Source of the DNA: a bacterium
Lineage (GTDB): Bacteria; Bacillota; Clostridia; Oscillospirales; Acutalibacteraceae
Length of the DNA: 6,163 bases
Assembly: GCA_004560045.1 (NCBI GenBank)
Contig: SFWF01000073.1
Coordinates: 1-6,163, forward strand
Direction: 5' to 3'
Within the stretch, counting starts at the first letter, position 1, and each line of letters opens with the position of its first letter. This document shows positions 1 to 5,799 of the stretch, piece after piece. The notes under the pieces are model-generated. The model was not told where the DNA came from, ran no database searches, and saw only the letters and a list, made by a program, of their open reading frames with translations. The translations under genes were made by a program, and so were the position numbers.

Positions 1-16
1 AAAAGGAGTTAAAAAT

Positions 17-622
17 ATGAGAGACCCCTATGAGATACTCGGCGTATCGAGAGACGCTTCTGACGAGGAGATCAAAAACGCATACCGTCAGCTTGCAAGA
101 AAGTATCATCCCGATAACTATGCCGATAACCCCCTTTCCGATCTCGCAAGCGAGAAAATGAAGGAGATCAACGAGGCCTACGACGAAATAATCAATTCAC
201 GTAAAGGCGGAAGCGGCAGCTCTTCGGGTCGTTCTTCTTCAAATAATCCCGCCTATGCCAAAATACGTACCCTTATATCGAATAACCGTCTTGACGAGGC
301 GCAAAAGGAGCTCGATTCCTTTTCTACCGCCGACCGCGATGCCGAATGGTATTTCTTAAGCGGCTCGGTGCTTTATAAGCGAGGTTGGTATTCTAATGCC
401 TATTCCGCTTTTGCTGCCGCAGTTAATAAAGACCCGAACAATCCCGAATACCGTCAGGCGCTCAATATGATGCAGCGTCAGGGCTCGGGAAGCTATAGCG
501 GTCCCTACCGCTCGGGCGGTAATATGGGAGGCTCCTGCACGGCCTGCGACCTCTGTCAGGGACTTATCTGCGCAGATTGCTGCTGTGAATGTATGGGCGG
601 AGACCTTATATCCTGTTGCTGA
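17..622 (+). CDS. J-domain protein with TPR-like repeats and a C-terminal ten-cysteine cluster
   Basis: 201 aa, complete. An AAGGAG at 3-8 sits 8 nt before the ATG. Residues 1-62 form a J domain with the HPD motif at 31-33, the residues by which J proteins stimulate Hsp70 (DnaK) ATPase. A Ser/Gly/Asn-rich linker follows (about 63-78). Residues about 79-153 look like two TPR-type helical hairpins, including a stretch (WYFLSGSVLYKRGWYSNAY) typical of TPRs, and would serve protein binding. After a Gly/Ser/Tyr linker the last 28 residues carry ten cysteines (174, 177, 180, 185, 188, 189, 190, 192, 200, 201), which could bind metal or form disulfides. It is not classical DnaJ: it lacks the Gly/Phe region, the four CxxCxGxG zinc repeats and the substrate-binding domains. 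It is first in the tight gene run, 14 nt before a membrane-protein gene. Role inferred: an Hsp70 co-chaperone for a specific client, which is unknown. The J domain is certain; the rest is inference. Confidence 0.9.
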   Translation: MRDPYEILGVSRDASDEEIKNAYRQLARKYHPDNYADNPLSDLASEKMKEINEAYDEIINSRKGGSGSSSGRSSSNNPAYAKIRTLISNNRLDEAQKELDSFSTADRDAEWYFLSGSVLYKRGWYSNAYSAFAAAVNKDPNNPEYRQALNMMQRQGSGSYSGPYRSGGNMGGSCTACDLCQGLICADCCCECMGGDLISCC

Positions 623-636
623 TAGAGGTGTAACGC

Positions 637-1164
637 TTGAAAAATACAGGTAAAACCGCTTTTTGTGCTATGATGGCGGCGCTTGCTTCGGCTATTATGC
701 TGGTCTCCTTTTTTCCATATCTGACCTATGCCGTCCCCGCTATCGCAGGAATTTTTATAATGGTTGCGGTAATCGAGACGAATATAAAATGGGCCTTTGC
801 GACCTACGTCGTTTCGGCCATTATTACCTTTCTTATGGCCGAGCCCGAAGCAAAAATGCTTTACGTTCTTTTCTTCGGATATTATCCGATATTAAAATCG
901 GTGTTCGAGCGTATCAAAAGCAGAATTCTCGAATATATACTAAAATTTGCCGTGTTTAATGCGGCGGTACTGCTGACCTACCTGCTTTTAGCCCCCGTAA
1001 TGGGCTTCTCGGTGGAGGATTTCGGCGAATTCGGAAAATATTCGGCTATCCTGCTTCTGGTCGGCGCAAACGTCGTATTCCCAATATACGATATGGCCAT
1101 ATCACAAATGGCGCAGTTCTATATGATGCGTGTTCATCCGTCGGTGAAACGGATATTTAAGTAA
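637..1164 (+). CDS. Small multi-pass membrane protein, function unknown
   Basis: 175 aa if started at the TTG at 637, which has AGAGGTG (624-630) 6 nt upstream. An ATG pair at 670/673 would cut into the first membrane helix, so TTG is preferred. The product is strongly hydrophobic, with about five or six likely membrane segments at residues 7-27, 30-47, 51-69, 73-90, 98-121 and 134-155. Basic loops (KSVFERIKSR, about 87-96, and the tail HPSVKRIFK) suggest a cytoplasmic C terminus. The size, the helix number and an N terminus rich in small residues resemble substrate-binding (S) components of ECF vitamin transporters, but I see no diagnostic ligand motif and no EcfA/EcfT genes nearby, so this is only a resemblance. 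It lies 14 nt after the J-domain gene and 17 nt before the flavoprotein gene, so it is very likely co-transcribed with them. Confidence 0.8.
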   Translation: MKNTGKTAFCAMMAALASAIMLVSFFPYLTYAVPAIAGIFIMVAVIETNIKWAFATYVVSAIITFLMAEPEAKMLYVLFFGYYPILKSVFERIKSRILEYILKFAVFNAAVLLTYLLLAPVMGFSVEDFGEFGKYSAILLLVGANVVFPIYDMAISQMAQFYMMRVHPSVKRIFK

Positions 1165-1181
1165 TATAGTTTGAGGTAGAA

Positions 1182-2408
1182 ATGAAGAAAACTGTTGCGA
1201 TAGTCGGTGCCGGTGCCGCAGGACTTATGGCGGCCTGCGCGGCGGCGGAAAACGGTAACGAGGTAATACTCTTCGAGAGAAATTCCCGTCCTGCCCGCAA
1301 GGTGATGATAACCGGTAAGGGTCGCTGTAACGTTACGAACAACTGCGATACCGAAGCCTTTATGCGAAACACCCCCCACGGTTCACGATTTATGTATTCG
1401 GCTATAAATGCCTTCTCTGCCGACGATACGATAAGCTTCTTCGAAAGCAGGGGAGTACGCCTTAAAACCGAAAGAGGAAACCGAGTTTTCCCTGTATCCG
1501 ATAAGGCGGTCGATATCGTCGATGCCCTTGTGGATTCTGTGAAGAGGCTCGACGTAAAAATAATAAATGCCCGCGTAACCGATATTATTTGCGATAACGG
1601 CAAAGCGGTCGGAGTTTCCTGCGAAAACGGTAAGGCCTTTTCGGCCGATAGGGTAATTATCGCTACGGGCGGTATGTCCTATCCCGTAACAGGTTCGACG
1701 GGTGACGGCTATAAAATGGCTGAAAGGGTGGGTCATACCGTTACCGAGCTTCGACCCTCAATCGTTCCGATAATGACAAAAGAAGGCTTTTGTTCGAGAC
1801 TTTGCGGACTGTCCCTTAAGAATGTGACCCTGACCCTTTACGAGGAAGGTAAAAAGAAGCCGATCTTTTCCGAGCTCGGAGAAATGATGTTTACCGATTT
1901 CGGTATTACCGGTCCTCTTGTTCTCTCGGCTTCGGCCTACGTTAATAAGGCTCCCGAGCTTTATAGTATAAAAGTCGATCTTAAGCCCGCTCTCGATGCC
2001 GAAACCCTCGATAAACGAATTTTAAGAGATTTTGCGGCCGAGCCTAATAAAGATTTTATAAATTCCCTCGACGCCCTGCTTCCCAAACGTCTTATTTCGG
2101 TTGTTGTGAATCTAAGCGGTATCGAGCCGAGAAAAAAGGTAAACGGCATAACCAGAGAGGAACGCTCGCGGCTTGTAACCGTTATAAAAGGCCTTTCCTT
2201 AAGCGTACTGCGGCTTCGTCCTATAGAAGAAGCTGTGGTAACGAGCGGAGGAATCTCCCTTAAGGAAATAAATCCTGCTACGATGGAATCCAAGCTTATA
2301 AGCGGACTTTATTTTGCGGGAGAAATAATCGACGTCGACTGTTTTACGGGCGGCTTTAACCTTCAAACTGCTTTTTCAACCGGCTATCTTGCCGGAATTT
2401 CGGTATAA
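1182..2408 (+). CDS. HI0933/BaiN-family FAD-dependent oxidoreductase
   Basis: 408 aa, the usual full length for this family (often annotated as aminoacetone oxidase family FAD-binding enzyme or NAD(P)/FAD-dependent oxidoreductase). ATG at 1182 follows GAGGT (1173-1177). Motifs: N-terminal Rossmann dinucleotide fold with GAGAAG at residues 9-14 and an acidic residue ending the second strand (FER, 31-33); the family signature GKGRCNVTN at 45-53; ATGGMSYPVTGSTGDGY at 161-177; and a C-terminal FAD-binding segment at about 375-405 containing FAGEIIDVDCFTGGFN. It is a soluble flavoprotein. Substrates are poorly known for the family; C. scindens BaiN has been linked to bile acid 7-dehydroxylation, but nothing here (no bai genes) points to bile acids. 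It starts the commonly seen clostridial run flavoprotein - cmk - plsC - ispH/rpsA. Family assignment is confident; the substrate is not known. Confidence 0.92.
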   Translation: MKKTVAIVGAGAAGLMAACAAAENGNEVILFERNSRPARKVMITGKGRCNVTNNCDTEAFMRNTPHGSRFMYSAINAFSADDTISFFESRGVRLKTERGNRVFPVSDKAVDIVDALVDSVKRLDVKIINARVTDIICDNGKAVGVSCENGKAFSADRVIIATGGMSYPVTGSTGDGYKMAERVGHTVTELRPSIVPIMTKEGFCSRLCGLSLKNVTLTLYEEGKKKPIFSELGEMMFTDFGITGPLVLSASAYVNKAPELYSIKVDLKPALDAETLDKRILRDFAAEPNKDFINSLDALLPKRLISVVVNLSGIEPRKKVNGITREERSRLVTVIKGLSLSVLRLRPIEEAVVTSGGISLKEINPATMESKLISGLYFAGEIIDVDCFTGGFNLQTAFSTGYLAGISV

Positions 2409-2424
2409 AAGAGGAGAAATAAAT

Positions 2425-3093
2425 ATGATAAACGTTGCTATTGACGGACCCGCAGGTGCGGGAAAAAGCTCTCTTTCCCGTCTGCTTGCCAATAAGCTCG
2501 AGTACATATACGTTGACACGGGAGCTCTTTATCGTGCTGTAGGCCTTAAATTTTCTAACCTCGGCTTTACTACCGAGCTTGTAGGCGATATTGCCGCCGT
2601 TTTAGCCGATACCGCTCTCGATATTCGCTTTATCGACGGAGCTCAGAGGGTATTTCTCGACGGAAACGACGTCTCCGACGACATAAGAACCCCTGCCGCC
2701 TCAATGATGGCATCTGCCGTTTCGGCTAAGCCCGAGGTAAGAGCCTTCCTCCTCGATATGCAGAGAAATATTGCCAAAAGAAATAACGTCGTTATGGACG
2801 GAAGAGATATCGGTACGGTGGTGCTTCCCGATGCCGACGTTAAGATATTCTTAACCGCCGACGTTAAGGTAAGAGCCGAGCGCCGTCTTAAGGAGCTTCT
2901 TGAAAAGGGCGAAAAGGTTACCTTTGAAGAGGTGCTTGAGGATATGAAGGTTCGTGACTATAACGACTCACACCGCGATATTGCCCCTTTAAAGCAGGCC
3001 GATGACGCCGTTTTAGCCGATACCTCCGACCTCGATTTCGAAGGCTCCTTAGAGCTTCTTTGCAGTATTGTTCAGAAAGGTATCGGTGCGTAA
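2425..3093 (+). CDS. cmk: Cytidylate kinase (CMP/dCMP kinase)
   Basis: 222 aa, typical length. The start is ATG 2425, with GAGGAG (2411-2416) 8 nt upstream. An in-frame ATG at 2389 lies inside the flavoprotein gene and would add 12 residues before the strand leading into the P-loop. It transfers phosphate from ATP to CMP or dCMP in the cytoplasm, recycling CMP from lipid and RNA turnover. Visible: P-loop GPAGAGKSS (8-16); DTGALYR (31-37) of the nucleotide-binding region; GRDIGT (126-131), with the Arg-Asp pair that contacts CMP; the lid region; and the C-terminal signature RDYNDSHRD (177-185) followed by APLKQADDAVLADTS. All motifs are intact. It abuts plsC with no gap. The nearby rpsA reflects the widely conserved cmk-rpsA linkage. 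Confidence 0.97.
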   Translation: MINVAIDGPAGAGKSSLSRLLANKLEYIYVDTGALYRAVGLKFSNLGFTTELVGDIAAVLADTALDIRFIDGAQRVFLDGNDVSDDIRTPAASMMASAVSAKPEVRAFLLDMQRNIAKRNNVVMDGRDIGTVVLPDADVKIFLTADVKVRAERRLKELLEKGEKVTFEEVLEDMKVRDYNDSHRDIAPLKQADDAVLADTSDLDFEGSLELLCSIVQKGIGA

Positions 3094-3696
3094 ATGTCAG
3101 TATTCTATCGAGTTGTCAAAACGCTTATTACTCCGATTTTTGGGTGGCTTTTGCCTATAAAAGTAATAGGAAAAGAAAACCTTCCCAAAGAAGGCGGCTT
3201 TATCCTCGCCTCTAACCATACCTCTATTTCCGACCCCATCTTTATGATAGCCAATTTTAAACGTCAGGTTTATTTTATGGCTAAGGCCGAGTTGTTTAAA
3301 AATCGGCTCTTCCGCGCCGTGCTTACCCGTCTCGGAGCCTTTGCGGTCGACCGAGGTAAGGGGGATATGTCGGCTATTCATCACGCCGAGGACCTTATCC
3401 GCGACGGAAAGATTCTCGGAATCTTCCCGGAAGGTACGAGATACGTTGAGGGTGCCCCCCGAAAGGCAAAATCGGGAGTCGCATATATCGCGATGGATAC
3501 TAAGTCCGATATTCTTCCCGTAAGCGTGTATCGCGAGGGTAAGTATAAGATATTTAAAAAGACGACTATCCGAATCGGTGAGCTTATTAAGTATGACGAG
3601 CTTATCGATCCCGAGCTTACCGACAGAGCGAATCTTAAAAAGATAGTCGATAGGGTAACGGCCTCTATTACCGAACTTTGGGAGATGAAGCATTGA
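3094..3696 (+). CDS. plsC: 1-acyl-sn-glycerol-3-phosphate acyltransferase (PlsC/LPLAT family)
   Basis: 200 aa, typical for short clostridial PlsC proteins. It acylates lysophosphatidic acid to phosphatidic acid at the inner face of the membrane. The catalytic HX4D motif is in NHTSISDP (41-48; His42, Asp47). The second block is GAFAVDRG (81-88), and the glycerol-phosphate-binding block FPEGTR is at 111-116. The N terminus (residues 1-24, hydrophobic VVKTLITPIFGWLLP) probably anchors it to the membrane. The ATG directly follows the cmk stop (TAA|ATG, 3091-3096). No good Shine-Dalgarno sits at the right distance (AGAAAGG ends 13 nt before), so translation is probably coupled to cmk. Its TGA overlaps the TTG start of the next gene. 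The exact acyl donor (acyl-ACP or acyl-CoA) cannot be read from the sequence. Confidence 0.93.
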   Translation: MSVFYRVVKTLITPIFGWLLPIKVIGKENLPKEGGFILASNHTSISDPIFMIANFKRQVYFMAKAELFKNRLFRAVLTRLGAFAVDRGKGDMSAIHHAEDLIRDGKILGIFPEGTRYVEGAPRKAKSGVAYIAMDTKSDILPVSVYREGKYKIFKKTTIRIGELIKYDELIDPELTDRANLKKIVDRVTASITELWEMKH

Positions 3697-5762
3697 AAAT
3701 AACTCTTGCTAAAACGGCAGGCTTCTGTTTCGGAGTAAAGCGTGCGGTGGATACTGTTTACGAGCTTATCGAAAGCGGTGAAAAGGTCTGCACCCTCGGT
3801 CCCATTATCCATAATCCTCAGATCGTTGCCGATTTAGAGGGCAGGGGAGTCAGGGTCGTAAAGGACGCAGGTGAGGCGAATGCCGACGAGACCCTTGTTA
3901 TCCGTTCTCACGGGGTACCCGAGGAGGTTATACTAAAGGCCCGAGACTCGGGTGTCAAAACCGTCGACGCAACCTGTCCCTTCGTTTCTAAAATTCACGG
4001 AATAGTAAAGGAAGCCTCCAAAGAGGGGAAGACCATTCTTGTGGCAGGCGATCCGAATCATCACGAGGTTATAGGTATCGTCGGTCACTGCTTCGGGAAG
4101 GTTTTCGTTTTCGAAAGCGACGAGGCCCTTGAAGAACTGCTTAAAAATCGTCCCGAACTTGCCGCCGAACCCCTTTGTGTGGTAGCTCAAACCACCTTTA
4201 ACGAAAAAATTTGGAAAAATTCCGAAAAAATTTTAAAAAAATACTGTACAAATCAAAGTATTTTTGGTACAATATGTAACGCGACATCTATGAGACAAGC
4301 CGAAGCGGTCGAACTTGCGCAAAAAAATGACGTAATGATCGTAGTCGGCGGAAGGCATAGCTCAAATACCGTAAAACTCTATGACGTCTGTAAGCTCTAC
4401 TGTGATAAAACTTATCATATCGAGACGGCCGACGAGATAGAGCCTTGCTTTTTTGAAAATGCCGAAACGGTAGGTGTGGTTGCAGGTGCATCGACTCCTG
4501 CGGCAATTATTAAGGAGGTTATTAAAACCATGTCAGAAATTCTAAATCCGGTAGAAGAACAGGCCGAGGTAACAGAAGCTGTTCAGAAGTCCTTTGAGGA
4601 AATGACAGACGAAGAGGCGTTTGAGGCTTCCCTCGATAGTCTCAATTACGACAAAAAGGTTAAGGGTGTTGTTGTAAAGGTAACCCCTTCCGAGATTTTA
4701 GTTGATTATAATAGAGGCCTTACCGGTTACGTAAGTGCCGATGAATATTCATACGATCGTAACGTCGACCTTACTAAGGAAGTTAAGGAAGGAGACGTTC
4801 TCAACCTTATCATTATGCGTACCGACGATATGGAAGGAACCGCAATGCTTTCCAAGCGTCGTTACGATGCTATCGCAGGCTGGGATACCGTTGTTGCCGC
4901 TAAGGAATCCGGCGAAATACTCACCGGAACCGTTTCCGAGGTCGTTAAGGGCGGTGTAGTTGTTACTACCGCAGGCGTTCGCGTATTTATCCCTGCTTCT
5001 CAGGCTACCCTTTCAAGAAACGATTCTCTCGAAGAGCTTAACGGAACCGAGGTTTCCTTCCGCATTATCGAAATCGGACGCAGAAGAAGAGTTATCGGTT
5101 CTATCCGCTCGGTACTCCGTGAGAAGAGAAAAGAAGAAATGGCTAAATTCTGGGATGAGATCAACGTTGGCGACCGTTTCACCGGTACCGTTAAGTCTCT
5201 TACCAGCTACGGCGCTTTTGTAGATCTCGGCGGAGTAGACGGAATGGTTCACGTTTCCGAGCTTTCCTGGCAGAGAATCAAGAACCCCTCCGAGGTTGTT
5301 TTAGTAGGCGACTCTATCGACGTTTATGTTAAGGCAATTGATAAGGAAAAGAAGAAGATCTCCCTCGGTTACAAGAAGGAAGACGAAAACCCCTGGACCA
5401 TCTTCAACAACACCTACAAGGTTGACGATGTTGCTAAGGTTACCATCGTAAGTATGACCACCTACGGTGCATTCGCTCGCATCCTTCCCGGTGTTGACGG
5501 TCTTATTCACATTTCTCAGATCGCTGATAAGCACGTTGCTAAACCTCAGGACGAGCTTACCGTTGGTCAGGAGGTAGAGGCAAAGATTACCGCTATCGAC
5601 GACGAGAAGAAGAGAGTAAGCCTTTCCATCCGCGCTCTTATCGAGCCCAAGGTTAAGGAAGAACCCGTAGCAGAAGAGTCTGCAGAGAACGAGGTTGTTG
5701 CTACCGCATCCGAAGAGGAAGTTGTAGTAAACGAGGCCGTTCTCGAAGAAACCGCCGAATAA
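3693..5762 (+). CDS. ispH-rpsA: Fusion protein: IspH (HMBPP reductase) joined to ribosomal protein S1
   Basis: 689 aa from TTG 3693, preceded by GGAG (3681-3684). A TTG at 3678 is possible but has no better site and would extend the conserved IspH N terminus. Residues 1-279 are IspH, the 4Fe-4S enzyme reducing HMBPP to IPP/DMAPP in the last step of the MEP pathway. The cluster ligands Cys12, Cys95 and Cys195 are present, as are substrate-pocket residues His40, His73, His123, Glu125, the QTT at 166-168, SSN at 223-225 and Ser267. Residues 280-321 are an acidic linker. Four S1 (OB-fold) RNA-binding domains follow at about 322-395, 405-472, 492-562 and 577-649; the third and fourth are the best conserved (SYGAFVDLGGVDGMVHVSEL; TYGAFARILPGVDGLIHIS). 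A Glu/Val-rich tail (650-689) ends the protein. Such fusions are known in Clostridia. The IspH-S1 junction carries an internal ribosome binding site and start, described separately. Confidence 0.96.
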   Translation: MKITLAKTAGFCFGVKRAVDTVYELIESGEKVCTLGPIIHNPQIVADLEGRGVRVVKDAGEANADETLVIRSHGVPEEVILKARDSGVKTVDATCPFVSKIHGIVKEASKEGKTILVAGDPNHHEVIGIVGHCFGKVFVFESDEALEELLKNRPELAAEPLCVVAQTTFNEKIWKNSEKILKKYCTNQSIFGTICNATSMRQAEAVELAQKNDVMIVVGGRHSSNTVKLYDVCKLYCDKTYHIETADEIEPCFFENAETVGVVAGASTPAAIIKEVIKTMSEILNPVEEQAEVTEAVQKSFEEMTDEEAFEASLDSLNYDKKVKGVVVKVTPSEILVDYNRGLTGYVSADEYSYDRNVDLTKEVKEGDVLNLIIMRTDDMEGTAMLSKRRYDAIAGWDTVVAAKESGEILTGTVSEVVKGGVVVTTAGVRVFIPASQATLSRNDSLEELNGTEVSFRIIEIGRRRRVIGSIRSVLREKRKEEMAKFWDEINVGDRFTGTVKSLTSYGAFVDLGGVDGMVHVSELSWQRIKNPSEVVLVGDSIDVYVKAIDKEKKKISLGYKKEDENPWTIFNNTYKVDDVAKVTIVSMTTYGAFARILPGVDGLIHISQIADKHVAKPQDELTVGQEVEAKITAIDDEKKRVSLSIRALIEPKVKEEPVAEESAENEVVATASEEEVVVNEAVLEETAE
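4204..4241 (+). other. Phased A-tracts (predicted curved DNA / UP-like element) inside ispH
   Basis: Four runs of 5-7 A start at 4204, 4215, 4225 and 4235, that is 11, 10 and 10 bp apart, close to one helical turn. A-tracts in helical phase bend DNA. The last tract ends 3 nt before the -35-like hexamer at 4245, where AT-rich UP elements usually lie. The segment codes for a Lys/Asn-rich stretch of IspH (about residues 171-184), and all five lysines there use AAA. This could partly be a by-product of the protein sequence. Confidence 0.5.
4245..4273 (+). promoter_or_regulatory. Candidate internal sigma-A promoter for the S1 part of the fusion
   Basis: A -35-like TGTACA (4245-4250; 4 of 6 match to TTGACA) is separated by exactly 17 nt from a -10-like TACAAT (4268-4273; 5 of 6 match to TATAAT). 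TG at 4265-4266 followed by one base makes it an extended -10. Phased A-tracts lie just upstream. A start near 4280 would give a leader of about 250 nt before the ATG at 4530. It lies inside the ispH coding region, so it needs transcript evidence. Confidence 0.5.
4512..4532 (+). promoter_or_regulatory. rpsA: Internal Shine-Dalgarno and ATG start for freestanding ribosomal protein S1
   Basis: AAGGAGG (4512-4518), complementary to the 16S anti-SD over seven bases, lies 11 nt before an in-frame ATG (4530-4532; residue 280 of the fusion). It sits exactly where the IspH domain ends. Initiation here would give a 410-aa S1 protein (4530-5762) with all four S1 domains; its N terminus (acidic linker, then the first OB fold) is like that of freestanding S1. 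The site is stronger than the TTG start and GGAG of the fusion. The 11-nt spacing is slightly long. Part of the match is forced by the codons for Lys-Glu-Val. Confidence 0.6.
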
Positions 5763-5766
5763 TACT

Positions 5767-5799
5767 AAATCCCGAGTGCTTTTGCACTCGGGATTTTTT
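5767..5799 (+). terminator. Rho-independent terminator ending the operon
   Basis: The inverted repeat TCCCGAGTGC (5770-5779) and GCACTCGGGA (5784-5793) forms a perfect 10-bp stem with a TTTT loop, extendable by three A-T pairs (AAA 5767-5769). Six Ts follow at 5794-5799. It begins 4 nt after the rpsA stop. Read on the - strand, the same hairpin comes 4 nt after the stop of the convergent gene and is followed by TTTAGTATT, so it may also terminate that transcript, more weakly. Confidence 0.95.

Noticed and set aside
1157..1736. Overlapping - strand open frames opposite the flavoprotein gene
   Set aside because: They lie against a clearly conserved enzyme, with no recognisable protein features.
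2389..2424. Upstream in-frame ATG as a start for cmk
   Set aside because: It falls inside the flavoprotein gene and adds 12 residues not expected before the P-loop; ATG 2425 has GAGGAG at good spacing.
3678..3692. Upstream TTG as a start for ispH-rpsA
   Set aside because: The TTG at 3693 has GGAG upstream and yields the normal IspH N terminus; the earlier TTG would place that GGAG inside the gene.
3097..3693. 198-codon open frame on the - strand opposite plsC
   Set aside because: It mirrors plsC almost exactly; plsC has all its catalytic motifs, and the antisense product resembles nothing and has no ribosome binding site evidence. It is a by-product of codon bias.
3975..4280. Fusion read as a sequencing artefact or missed stop between ispH and rpsA
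   Set aside because: The frame is continuous across the junction, both halves keep their key residues, and this fusion is known in Clostridia.
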